Part shown: positions 22,514 through 34,524 of the stretch, piece by piece
How the letters are laid out: the number at the start of each line of letters is the position of its first letter
Numbering within the stretch: the first letter of the stretch is position 1
Source of the DNA: Clusia tigrina
Taxonomy: Eukaryota; Arthropoda; Insecta; Diptera; Clusiidae
Assembly: GCA_920105625.2 (NCBI GenBank)
Contig: OV050030.1
Location: 74,167,900 to 74,231,899, forward strand
Direction: 5' to 3'
DNA length: 64,000 nt
Program-made: the position numbers and the translations under genes
The notes under the pieces: model-generated
The model's input: only the letters and a program-made list of their open reading frames with translations
Told to the model about the DNA's origin: nothing
The model's database searches: none

Positions 22514-25500
22514 ATATTGCGGGTATTAACATTAAACACCACACAAAAAATGGGCGTGTTATTTCTACTGCCACGCCAACTATTGACATATTATTATAAC
22601 TTGCGACCTATATAATATTTTTGGGCGAAATTTTATATTCGTGCGTATATGGACCCTACAATGGGTCTCTACTAGCTTGCATTCCAAATATGGGCAGATT
22701 ATTACTACTGCCACGCCCACAATGAACCAAAAATCATTAATAGGTTCCTATTAAAGATTTCTCTACGAAATTTCACAGGAATGTTGCGGGTACTAACATT
22801 AAACACCACACAAAAAATTGGCGTGTTATTTCTACAGCCACGCCCACTATTGACATATTATTATAACTTACGACCTATATAATATTTTTGGACGAAATTT
22901 CATATTAGTACGTATATGGATCCTACAAAGCCATATAAGAGATTCGGGGTCGATCAGAGGAAGGATACGCCTCCTTCCCATATAATGAGCTTTGGGGACC
23001 TCACTTAAAGACAATTACCCTATCTATGCTTCTAATCATGATATATGACAACAAATTGACAGATGAATACACTGGGTCTGTACAAGCATGCATTCCAAAT
23101 ATGGGCAGATTATTACTACTGCCACGCCCACAATTAACCAAAAATTATTCCTAGGTTCCTATTAAAGATTTTTCAACGAAATTTCACAGGAATGTTGCGG
23201 GTACTAACATTAAACACCACACAAAAAATGGGCGTGTTATTTCTACAGCCACGCCCACTATTGAAATTTTATTATAACTTGCGACCTATACAATATTTTT
23301 GGACGAAATTTTATATTAGTACGTATATGGACCCTACAAAGCCACATACAAGCTTCGGGGTCGAGCAGAGGAAGGATACGCCTCCTTCCCATATAATGAG
23401 CTTTGGGGACCTCACTTAAACACAATTACCCTATCTATGCTTCTAGTGATGATATATGAAAACAAATTGGTAGATGTATACACTGGGTCTGTACTAGCAT
23501 GCATTCCAAATATGGGCAGATTGTTACTACTGCCACGCCCACAATTAACCAAAAATCATTACTAGGCTCCTATGAAAGATTTCTCTACGAAATTTCACAG
23601 GAATGTTGCGGGTACTAACATTAAACACGACACCGAAAATGGGCGTATTATTTCTACAGCCACGCCCACTATTGACATATTATTATAACTTGCGACCTAT
23701 AATATATTTTTGGGCAAAATTTTATATTCGTACGTATATGGACCCTACAAAGCCATATACAAGTTTCGCGGTAGATCAGAGGAAGAATACGCCTCCCTCC
23801 CATATAAGAACTTTGGGGACCTCACTTAAAGAAAATTATCCTATCTATGCTTCTAGTGATAATATATGAAAACGAATTTGTAGATGTATACACTGGGTCT
23901 GTACTAGGGTGCATTCCAAATATGGGGAGATAATTACTAGTGCCACGCCCACAATTAAGCAAAAATCATTACGATTTTCCTATTAAAGATTTCTCAACGA
24001 AATTTCACAGGAATATTGCGGGTATTAACATTAAACACCACACAAAAAACGGGCTTGTTATGCCTACAGCCACGCCCACTATTGACATATAATTATAACT
24101 TGCGACCTATATAATATTTTTGGGCGAAATTTTATATTCGTACGTATATGGACCCTACAAAGCCATATACAAGTTTCGCGGTAGATCAGAGGAAGAATAC
24201 GCCTCCCTCCCATATAAGAACTTTGGGGACCTCACTTAAAGAAAATTACCCTATCTATGCTTCTAGTGTTGATATATGAAAACGAATTTGTAGATGTATA
24301 TACTGGGTCTGTACTATGATGCATTCCAAATATGGGGAGATAATTACTAGTGCCATGCCCACAATTAAGCAAAAATCATTACGATTTTCCTATTAAAGAT
24401 TTCTCTACGAAATTTCACAGGAATGTTGCGGGTACTAACATCAAACACGACAAAGAAAATGGGCGTATTATTTCTACAGCCACGCCCACATTGACATATT
24501 ATAACTTGCGACCTATATAAAATTTTTGGGCGAAATTTTATTTTAGACTGGACACTACAAAGCCATATACAAGATTCGGGGTCGATCAGAGGAAGGATAC
24601 GCCTCCTTCCCATATAATGAGCTTTGGGGACCTCACTTAAAGACATTTACCCTATCTATGCTTCTAGTGATTATATATGAAAACAAATTGGTAGATGTAT
24701 ACACTGGGTCTGTACTAGCATGCATTCCAAATATAGGCAGATTGTTACTACTGCCACGCCCACAATTAACCAAAAATCATTACTAGGTTCCTATTAAAGA
24801 TTTCTCAACGAAATTTCACAGGAATGTTGCGGGTACTAACATTAAACAGCACACAAAAAATTGGCGTGTTATTTCTACAGCCACGCCCACATTGACATAT
24901 TATTATAACTTACGACCTATATAATATTTTTGGACGAAATTTCATATTAGTACGTATATGGACCCTGCAAAGCCATATAAGAGATTCGGGGTCGATCAGA
25001 GGAAGGATACGCCTCCTTCCCATATAATGAGCTTTGGGGACCTCACTTAAAGACAATTACCCTATCTATGCTTCTAGTGATGATATATGAAAACAAATTG
25101 GTAGATGTATACACTAGGTCTGTACTAGCATGCATTCCAAATATAGGCAGATTGTTACTTACTGCCACGCCCACAATTAACCAAAAATCATTACTAGGTT
25201 ATTATTAAAGATTTCTCTACAAAATTTCACAGGAATGTTGCGGGTACTAACATTAAACACGACACAGAAAATGGGCGTGTTATTTCTACAGCCAAGCCCA
25301 CTATTGACATATTATTATAACTTGCGACCTATAATATATTTTTGGGCGAAATTTTATATTCGTACGTATATGGACCCTACAAAGCCATATACAAGTTTCG
25401 CGGTAGATCAGAGGAAGAATACGCCTCCCTCCCATATAAGAACTTTGGGGACCTCACTTAAAGAAAATTACCCTATCTATGCTTCTAGTGGTGATAGATG

Positions 25501-25644
25501 AAAACGAATTTGTAGATGTATACACTGGGTCTGTACTAGGATGCATTCCAAATATGGGGAGATAATTACTAGTGCCATGCCCACAATTAAGCAAAAATCA
25601 TTACGATTTTCCTATTAAAGATTTCTCAACGAAATTTCACAGGA
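22514..25644 (+). repeat. 3131-bp HOR, copy 2
   Basis: The same eight monomers at 22514, 22781, 23192, 23603, 24013, 24423, 24824 and 25235. Visible differences from copy 1 over about 3 kb are few: TATAAAATTT near 24523 (TATAACATTT in copy 1), TTGGCGTG near 24870 (TTGGCTTG) and CACTAGGTC near 25116 (CACTGGGTC). The two copies are therefore among the most recently duplicated long blocks in the window. GCCACGCCAAC marks both this copy's start and the first bases after its end (about 25705). Confidence 0.94.
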
Positions 25645-27288
25645 ATATTGCGGGTATTAACATTAAACACCACACAAAAAATGGGCGTGTTATTTCTACT
25701 GCCACGCCAACTATTGACATATTATTATAACTTGCGACCTATACAATATTTATGGACAAAAATTTAAATTGGTACGAATATGGACCCTACAAAGACGTAT
25801 ACAAGATTCGGGGTCGATCAGATCAAGGATACGCCTCGATCCCATATAAGAGCTTTGGGGAACTTACTTAAAGACAATTACGCTATCTATGCTTCTAGTG
25901 ATGATATATGACAACAAATTGGTAGATGGATAGACTGGGTCTGTACTAGGATGCATTCCAAATATGGGGAGATTATTTCTACTGCCACGCCCACAATTAA
26001 CCAAAAATCATTACAAGGTTCCTATTAAAGATTTCTCAACGAAATTTTAAAGGAATATTGCTGGTATTAACATTAAACACCACACAAAAAATGGGCGTGT
26101 TATTTCTACAGCCACGCCCACTATTGACATTTTATTATGACTTGCGACCTATACAATATTTATGGACGAAATTTTATATTCCTACGTATATGGACCCTAC
26201 AAAGCCATATACAGGATTCGGGGTAGATCAGAGGAAGGATACGCCTCCCTCCCATATAATGAAATTTGGGGACCTCACTTAAAGACAATTACCGTATCTA
26301 TGCTTCTAGTGATGATATGTATATGAAAACGAATTGGTAGATGTATACACTGGGTCTGTACTAGGATGCATCCAAATATGGGGAGATTATTACAACTGCC
26401 ACGCCCACAATTAACCAAAAATCATTAATAGGTTCCTATTAAAGATTTCTCAACGAAATTTCACAGGAATATTGCGGGTATTAACATTAAACACCACAAA
26501 AAATGGGCGTGTTATTTCTACAGCCACGCCCACTATTGAAATATTATTATAACTTGCGACCTATACATTATTTTTGGACTAAATTCTATGTTAGTACGTA
26601 TATGGACCGTACAAACCCATATACAAGATTCGGGGTCGATCAGAGGAAGAATTCGCCTCCTTACTATATAATGAACTTTAGGGACCCCACCTAAAGACAA
26701 TTACCCTATCTATGCTTCTAGTGATGATACATAAAAACAAATTGGTAGATGTATACACTGGGTTTGTACTAGCATGCATTCCAAATATGGGCAGATTTTT
26801 ACTACTGCCATTCCCACAATTAACCAAAAATCATTACTAGGTTCCTATTAACGATTTCTCAACGAAATTTCACAGGAATGTTGCGGGTACTAACATTAAA
26901 CACCACACAAAAAATGGGAGTGTTATTTCTACAGCCACGCCCTCTATTGACATATTATTATAACTTGCGACCTATACAATATTTTTGGACTCAATTTTAC
27001 GTTAGTACGTATATGGACCGTACAAACCCATAAGCAAGATTCGGGGTCGATTAGAGAAAGAATACGCCTCCTTCCCATATTATGAACTTTGGGAACCCCA
27101 CTTAAAGACAATTACCCTATCTATGCTTCTACTGATGATATATGAAAACAATTTGGTAGATGTATATACTGGGTCTGTACTAGCATGCATTCCAAATATG
27201 GGCAGATTGTTACTACTGCCACGCCCACAATTAACCAAAAATCATTAATAGGTTCCTATTAAAGATTTCTCAACGAAATTTCACAGGA
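25645..27288 (+). repeat. Array break with diverged monomers
   Basis: Units at 25645 (410), 26055 (414), 26469 (409) and 26878 (411). From about 25740 the sequence becomes the most diverged in the window: TATTTATGGACAAAAATTTA, GGTACGAATATGG, AAAGACGTATAC, CAGATCAAGG, GCCTCGATCCC, GGGAACTTACT and GATGGATAGACTGGG are all private. The next unit has AATTTTAAAGGAATATTGCTGG and a GATATGTATATG insertion. From 26469 onward the monomers are of the GGACCGTAC type of the left edge and right domain. This is the border between the 5.1-25.6 kb HOR expansion and the older-type array. Confidence 0.85.
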
Positions 27289-27550
27289 ATATTGCGGGTA
27301 TTAACATTAAACACCACACACAAAATGGGCGTGTTATTGCTACAGCCACGCCCACTATTGAAATATTATTATAACTTGCGACCTATACAATATTTTTGGA
27401 CTAAATTTTATATTCTTACGTATATGGACCCTACACTGGGTCTAGGATGCATTCCAAATATGGGGAGCTTATTACTACTGCCACGCCCACAATTAACCAA
27501 AAATCATTACGAGGTTCCTATTAAAGATTTTTCAACGAAATTTCACAGGA
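27289..27550 (+). repeat. 262-bp short monomer, independent deletion
   Basis: GGACCCTACACTGGGTCTAGG joins the same two regions as the 267-bp units, but the junction reads CTACACTGGG, not CTACAATGGG, and TGTAC is missing after GGTC. It therefore looks like a separate deletion at the same spot, using TACA at CCCTACAAAG and GTATACACTGGG. Confidence 0.8.
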
Positions 27551-28003
27551 ATATTGCGGGTATTAACATTAAACACCACACAAAAAATGGACTAAATTTT
27601 ATATTCATACGTATATGGACCCTACAATGGGTCTGTACTAGCATGCATTAAAAATATGGGCAGATTATTACTACTTCCACGCCCACAATGAACCAAAAAT
27701 CATTAATAGGTTCCTATTAAAGATTTCTCTACGAAATTTCACAGGAATATTGCGGGTACTAACAGATTTTTCAACGAAATTTCACAGGAATATTGCGGGT
27801 ATTAACATTAAACACCACACAAAAAATGGACTAAATTTTATATTCATACGTATATGGACCCTACAATGGGTCTGTACTAGCATGCATTAAAAATATGGGC
27901 AGATTATTACTACTTCCACGCCCACAATGAACCAAAAATCATTAATAGGTTCCTATTAAAGATTTCTCTACGAAATTTCACAGGAATATTGCGGGTACTA
28001 ACA
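27526..28003 (+). repeat. 239-bp tandem duplication, two copies
   Basis: The segment from GATTTTTCAACG to GGGTACTAACA (27526-27764) is followed at once by a second copy (27765-28003). It contains an abnormal monomer in which AAAAAATGG runs straight into ACTAAATTTTATATTCAT, skipping the CACGCCCAC box of sub-copy B (196-bp spacing at 27551 and 27790). The join between copies leaves only 43 bp between the landmarks at 27747 and 27790. No differences between the two copies were seen, so it is recent. Confidence 0.92.
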
Positions 28004-29247
28004 TTAAACACCACACAAAAAATGGGCGTGTTATTTCTACAGCCACGCCCACTATTGAAATTTTATTATAACTTACGACCTATATAATATTTTTGGACGA
28101 AATTTTATATTAGTACGTATATGGACCCTACAAAGCCATATACAAGATTCGGGGTCGATCAGAGGAAGGATACGCCTCCTTCCCATATAATGAGCTTTGG
28201 GGACCTCACTTAAAGACAATTACCCTATCTATGCTTCTAGTGATCATATATGAAAACAAATTGGTAGATGTATACACTGGGTCTGTACTAGCATGCATTC
28301 CAAATATGGGCAGATTGTTACTACTGCCACGCCCACAATTAACCAAAAATCATTACTAGGTTCCTATTAAAGATTTCTCTACGAAATTTCACAGGAATGT
28401 TGCGGATACTAACATTAAACACGACACAGAAAATGGGCGTATTATTTCTACAGCCACGCCCACTATTGACATATTATTATAACTTGCGACCTATAATATA
28501 TTTTTGGGCGAAATTTTATATTCGTACGTATATGGACCCTACAAAGCCATATACAAGTTTCGCGGTAGATCAGAGGAAGAATACGCCTCCCTCCCATATA
28601 AGAACTTTGGGGACCTCACTTAAAGAAAATTACCCAATCTATGCTTCTAGTGATGATATATGAAAACGAATTTGTAGATGTATACACTGGGTCTGTACTA
28701 GGATGCATTCCAAATATGGGGAGATAATTACTAGTGCCACGCCCACATTTAAGCAAAAATCATTACGATTTTCCTATTAAAGATTTCTCAACGAAATTTC
28801 ACAGGAATATTGCGGGTATTAACATTAAACACCACACAAAAAACGGGCTTGTTATGTCTACAGCCACGCCCACTATTGACATATTATTATAACTTGCGAC
28901 CTATATAATATTTTTGGGCGAAATTTTATATTCGTACGTATATGGACCCTACAAAGCCATATACAAGTTTCGTGGTAGATCAGAGGAAGAATACGCCTCC
29001 CTCCCATATAAGAACTTTGGGACCTCACTTAAAGAAAATTACCCTATCTATGCTTCTAGTGTTGATATATGAGAACGAATTTGTAGATGTATACACTGGG
29101 TCTGTACTAGGATGCATTCCAAAATTTGGGGAGATAATTACTAGTGCCATGCCCACAATTAAGCAAAAATCATTACGATTTTCCTATTAAAGATTTCTCT
29201 ACGAAATTTCACAGGAATGTTGCGGGTACTAACATTAAACACCACAC
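27829..29247 (+). repeat. Long-range duplicated block, right copy
   Basis: Right-hand partner of 17172-18590. It starts inside the second copy of the 239-bp duplication and covers monomers 27986, 28397 and 28807. TACTACTTCC also occurs in the first copy of the 239-bp repeat (about 27672), so the 239-bp duplication followed the arrival of this block. To its right lie ordinary right-domain monomers (CACCACACAAAAAACGGGC at 29217). Confidence 0.88.
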
Positions 29248-29627
29248 AAAAAACGGGCTTGTTATTTGTACAGCCACGCCCACTATTGACATATTATTAT
29301 AACTTGCGACCTATACAATATTTATGGACGAAATTTTTCATTAGTACGTACACGGACCCTACAAAGCCATATACAAGATTCGGGGTAGATCAGAGGAAGG
29401 ATACGCCTCCCTCCCATATAATGAACTTTGGGGACCTCACTTAAAGACAATTACCCTATCTATGCTTGTAGTGATTATATATGAAAACAAATTGGTAGAT
29501 GTATACACTCAGACTGTACTATCATGCATTCCAAATATAGGCAGATTGTTACTACTGCCACGCCCACAATTAACCAAATATCATTACTGGGTTCCTATTC
29601 AAGGTTTCTCTACGAAATTTCATAGGA

Positions 29628-30099
29628 ATGTTGCGGGTATTAACATTAAACACCACACAAAAAATGGGCGTGTTATTTCTACAGCCACGCCCACTATTGA
29701 AATATTACTATAACTTGCGACCTATACATTATTTTTGGACTAAAGTTTATGTTAGTACGTATATGGAGCGTACAAACTCATATACAAGATTCGGGGTCGA
29801 TCAGAGGAAGAATGCGCCTCCTTCCTATATAATGAACTTTGGGGACCCCACTTAAAGACAATTACCCTATCTATGCTTCTGGTGATGATATATAAAAACA
29901 AATTGGTAGATGTATACACTGGGTCTGTACTCTATGCTTGTAGAGATTATATATGAAAACAAATTGGTAGATGTATACACTGGGACTGTACTAGCATGCA
30001 TTCCAAATATAGGCAGATTGTTACTGCTGCCACGCCCACAATTAACCAAAAATCATTAATAGGTTCCTTATAAAGATTTCTCAACGCAATTTCACAGGA
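29628..30099 (+). repeat. 472-bp long monomer (61-bp internal duplication), first copy
   Basis: The part from CTATGCTT to GTCTGTACT is present twice, at about 29871 and 29932, 61 bp apart. The two versions are not identical: the first has CTTCTGGTGATGATATATAA, the second CTTGTAGAGATTATATATGA. Each matches a different monomer type elsewhere, so the unit looks like an unequal crossover product of two types misaligned by 61 bp. The same structure starts at 29628, 36167, 38693, 45577, 48514, 52680, 54652, 58255 and 60359 and nowhere left of 29 kb. Confidence 0.93.
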
Positions 30100-33000
30100 A
30101 TATTGCGGGTATTAACATTAAACACCACACACAAAATGGGCGTGTTATTTCTACAGCCACGCCCACTATTGACATATTATTATAACTTGCGACCTATACA
30201 ATATTTTTGGACGAAATTTTATATTCGTACGTATATGGACCCTACAAAGCCATATACAAGTTTCGGGGTAGATCAGCGGAAGAATACGCCTCCCTCCTAT
30301 AAAATGAACTTTGGGGACCTCACTTAAAGACAATTACCCTATCTATGCTTCTAGTGATGATATATGAAAACAAATTGGTAGATGTATACACTGGGTCTGC
30401 ACTAGGATGCATTCCAAATATGGGCAGATTATTACTACTGCCACGCCCACAATTGACCAAAAATCATTACTAGGTTCCTATTAAAGATTTCTCAACGAAA
30501 TTTCACAGGAATATTGCGGGTATTAACATTAAACACCACACACAAAATGGGCGTGTTATTTCTACAGCCACGCCCACTATTGAAATATTATTATAACTTG
30601 CGACCTATACAATATTTTTGGACGAAATTTTATATTCGTACGTATATGGACCCTACAAAGCCATATACAAGTTTCGGGGTAGATCAGAGGCAGAATACGC
30701 CTCCCTCCCATATAATGAACTTTGTGGACCTCACGTAAAGACAATTACCCTATCTATGCTTCTAGTGATGCTATATGAATACGAATTTGTAGATGTATAC
30801 ACTGGGTCTGTACTAGGAAGAATTCCAAATATGGGGAGATTATTACTGCTGCCACGCCCACAATTAACCAAAATTCATTACGAGATTCCTATTAAAGATT
30901 TTTCAACGAAATTTCACAGGAATATTGCGGGTATTAACATTAAACACCACACAAAAAATGGGCTTGTTATTTCTACAGCCACGCCCACTATTGACATATT
31001 ATTATAACTTGGGACCTATACAATATTTATGGACGACATTTTTTATTAGTACGTACACGCACCCTACAAAGCCATATACAAGATTCGGGGTGGAGCAGAA
31101 GAAGGATACGCCTCCCTCCCATATAATGAACTTTGGGACCTCACTTAAAGACAATTACCCTATCTATGCTTCTAGTGATGATATATGAAAACAAATTGGT
31201 AGGTGTATACACTGGGACTGTACTAGCATGCATTCCAAATATAGGCAGATTGTTACTACTGCCACGCCCACAATTAACCAAAAATCATTAATAGGTTCCT
31301 ATTAAAGATTTCTCAACGAAATTTCACAGGAATATTGCGGGTATTAACATTAAACACCACAAAAAATGGGCGTGTTATTTCTACAGCCACGCCCACTATT
31401 GAAATATTACTATAACTTGCGACCTATACATTATTTTTGGACTAAAGTTTATGTTAGTACGTATATGGAGCGTACAAACTCATATACAAGATTCGGGGTC
31501 GATCAGAGGAAGAATGCGCCTCCTTCCTATATAATGAACTTTGGGGACCTCACTTAAAAACAATTACCCTATCTATGCTTCTAGTGATGATATTTGAAAA
31601 CGAATTGGTAGATATATACACTGGGTCTGTACTAGCATGCATTCCAAATATGGGCAGATTGTTACTACTGCCATGCCCACAATTAACCAAAAATCATTAC
31701 TAGGTTCCTATTAAAGATTTCTCAACGAAATTTCACAGGAATGTTGCGGGTACTAACATTAAACACCACACAAAAAATGGGCGTGTTATTTCTTTAGCCA
31801 CGCCCACTATTGAAATATTATTATAACTTGCGACCTATACAATATTTTTGGACGAAATTTTATATTAGTACGTATATGGACCCTACAAAGCCATATACAA
31901 GATTCGGGGTAGATCAGAGGAAGGATACGCCTCCCTCCCATATAATGAACTTTGGGGACCTCACTTAAAGACAATTACCCTATCTATGCTTGTAGTGATT
32001 ATATATGAAAACAAATTGGTAGATGTATACACTCGGACTGTACTATCATGCATTCCAAATATAGGCAGATTGTTACTACTGCCACGCCCACAATTGAACA
32101 AAAATCATTACTAGGTTCCTATTAAAGATTTCTCAACGAAATTTCACAGGAATGTTGCGGGTACTAACATTAAACAACACACAAAAAATGGGCGTGTTAT
32201 TTCTTTAGCCACGCCCACTATTGAAATATTATTATAACTTGCGACCTATACAATATTTTTGGACGAAATTTTATATTAGTACGTATATGGACCCTACAAA
32301 GCCACATACAAAATTCGGGGTCGATGTGAAGAAGGATACGCCTCCTTCCCATATAATGAACTTTGGGGACCCCACTTAAAGATAATTACCCTATCTATGC
32401 TTCTAGTCATGATATATGACAACAAATTGACAGATGTATACAATGGGTCTGTACAAGCATGCATTCCAAATATGGGCAGATTATTACTACTGCCACGCCC
32501 ACAATTAACCAAAAATCATTAATAGGTTCCTATTAAAGATTTCTCAACGAAATTTCACAGGAATATTGCGGGTATTAACATTAAACACCACAAAAAATGG
32601 GCGTGTTATTTCTTTAGCCACGCCCACTATTGAAATATTATTATAGCTTGCGACCTATACAATATTTTTGGACGAAATTTTCTATTAGTACGTATATGGA
32701 CCCTACAAAGCCATATACAAGATTCGGGGTCGATCAGAGGAAGGATACGCCTCCTTCCCATATAATGAGCTTTGGGGACCTCACTTAAAGACAATTACCC
32801 TATCTATGCTTCTAGTGATGATATATGAAAACAAATTGGTATATGTATACACTAGGTTTGTACTAGCATGCATTCCAAATATGGGCAGATTGTTACTACT
32901 GCCACGCCCACAATTAACCAAAAATCATTACTAGGCTCCTATTAAAGATTTCTCTACGAAATTTCACAACAATGTTGCGGGTACTAACATTAAACACCAC

Positions 33001-34203
33001 ACAAAAAATGGGCCTGTTATTTCTAGAGCCACGCCCACTATTGACATATTATTATAACTTACGACCTATATAATATTTTTGGACGAAATTTTATATTCAT
33101 ACGAATATGGACCCTACACGGCATATACAAAATTCGGGGTCGATCGGAGGAAGAATACGCCTCCCTCCCATATAATGAACTTTGGGGACCTCACTTAAAA
33201 ACAATTACCCTATCTATACTTCTAGTGATGATATTTGAAAACGAATTGGTAGATATATATACTGGGTCTGTACTAGCATGCATTCCAAATATGGGCAGAT
33301 TGTTACTACTGCCATGCCCACAATTAACCAAAAATCATTACTAGGTTCCTATTAAAGATTTCTCAACGAAATTTCACAGGAATGTTGCGGGTACTAACAT
33401 TAAACACCACACAAAAAATGGGAGTGTTATTTCTACAGCCACGCGCACTATTGACATATTATTATAACTTGCGACCTATACAATATTTTTGGACTAAATT
33501 TTATGTTAGTAGGTATATGGACCGTACAAACCCATATACAAGATTCGGGGTCGATCAGAGGAAGAATACGCCTCCTTCCCATATGATGAACTTTGGGAAC
33601 CCCTCTTAAAGACAATTACCCTATCTATGCTTCTACTGATGATATATGAAAACAATTTGGTAGATGTATATACTGGGTCTGTACTAGCATGCATTCCAAA
33701 TATGGGTAGATTGTTACTACTGCCACGCCCACAATTAACCAAAAATCATTAATAGGTTCCTATTAAAGATTTCTCAACGCAATTTCACAGGAATATTGCG
33801 GGTATTAACATTAAACACCACACACAAAATGGGCGTGTTATTTCTACAGCCACGCCCACTATTGACATATTATTATAACTTGCGACCTATGCAATATTTT
33901 TGGACGAAATTTTATATTAGTACGTATATGGACCCTACAAAGCCATATACAAGTTTCGGGGTAGATCAGCGGAAGAATACGCCTCCCTCCCATAAAATGA
34001 ACTTTGGGGACCTCACTTAAAGACAATTACCCTATCTATGCTTCTAGTGATGATATATGAATACGAATTTGTAGATGTATACACTGGGTCTATACTAGGA
34101 TGCAGTCCAAATATGGGGAGATTATTACTACTGCCACGCCCACTATTAACCAAAAATCATTACGAGGTTCCTATTAAAGATTTTTCAACGAAATTTCACA
34201 GAA

Positions 34204-34524
34204 ATATTGCGGGTATTAACATTAAACACCACACAAAAAACGGGCTTGTTATTTCTACAGCCACGCCCACTATTGACATATTATTATAACTTGCGACCTA
34301 TACAATATTTAGGGACGAAATTTTTTATTAGTACGTACACGGACCCTACAAAGCCATATACAAGATTCGGGGTAGATCAGAGGAAGGATACGCCTCCCTC
34401 CCATATAATGAACTTTGGGGACCTCACTTAAAGACAATTACCCTATCTATGCTTGTAGTGATTATATATGAAAACAGAGGAAGGATACGCCTCCCTAAAG
34501 ATTTCTCAACGAAATTTCACAGGA
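34204..34524 (+). repeat. 321-bp monomer with templated junction
   Basis: At about 34470 the unit reads ATATATGAAAACAGAGGAAGG, then ATACGCCTCCCTAAAGATTTC. The normal continuation after GAAAACA (AATTGGTAGATG and on, through the CACGCCCACAATT box) is missing. In its place stand about 22 bp (CAGAGGAAGGATACGCCTCC and CT) copied from about 100 bp upstream in the same unit (34377-34398). The sequence then resumes at AAAGATTTCTC. Confidence 0.88.

Noticed and set aside
33610..33665. Hammerhead ribozyme-like core: ACTGATGATATATGAAAAC (CTGATGA then GAAA)
   Set aside because: Satellite DNAs can carry hammerhead ribozymes, so I checked. Only five bases (TATAT) separate CTGATGA from GAAA, which leaves no stem II hairpin. 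The majority monomer has GTGATGA, and I found no flanking stems I and III.
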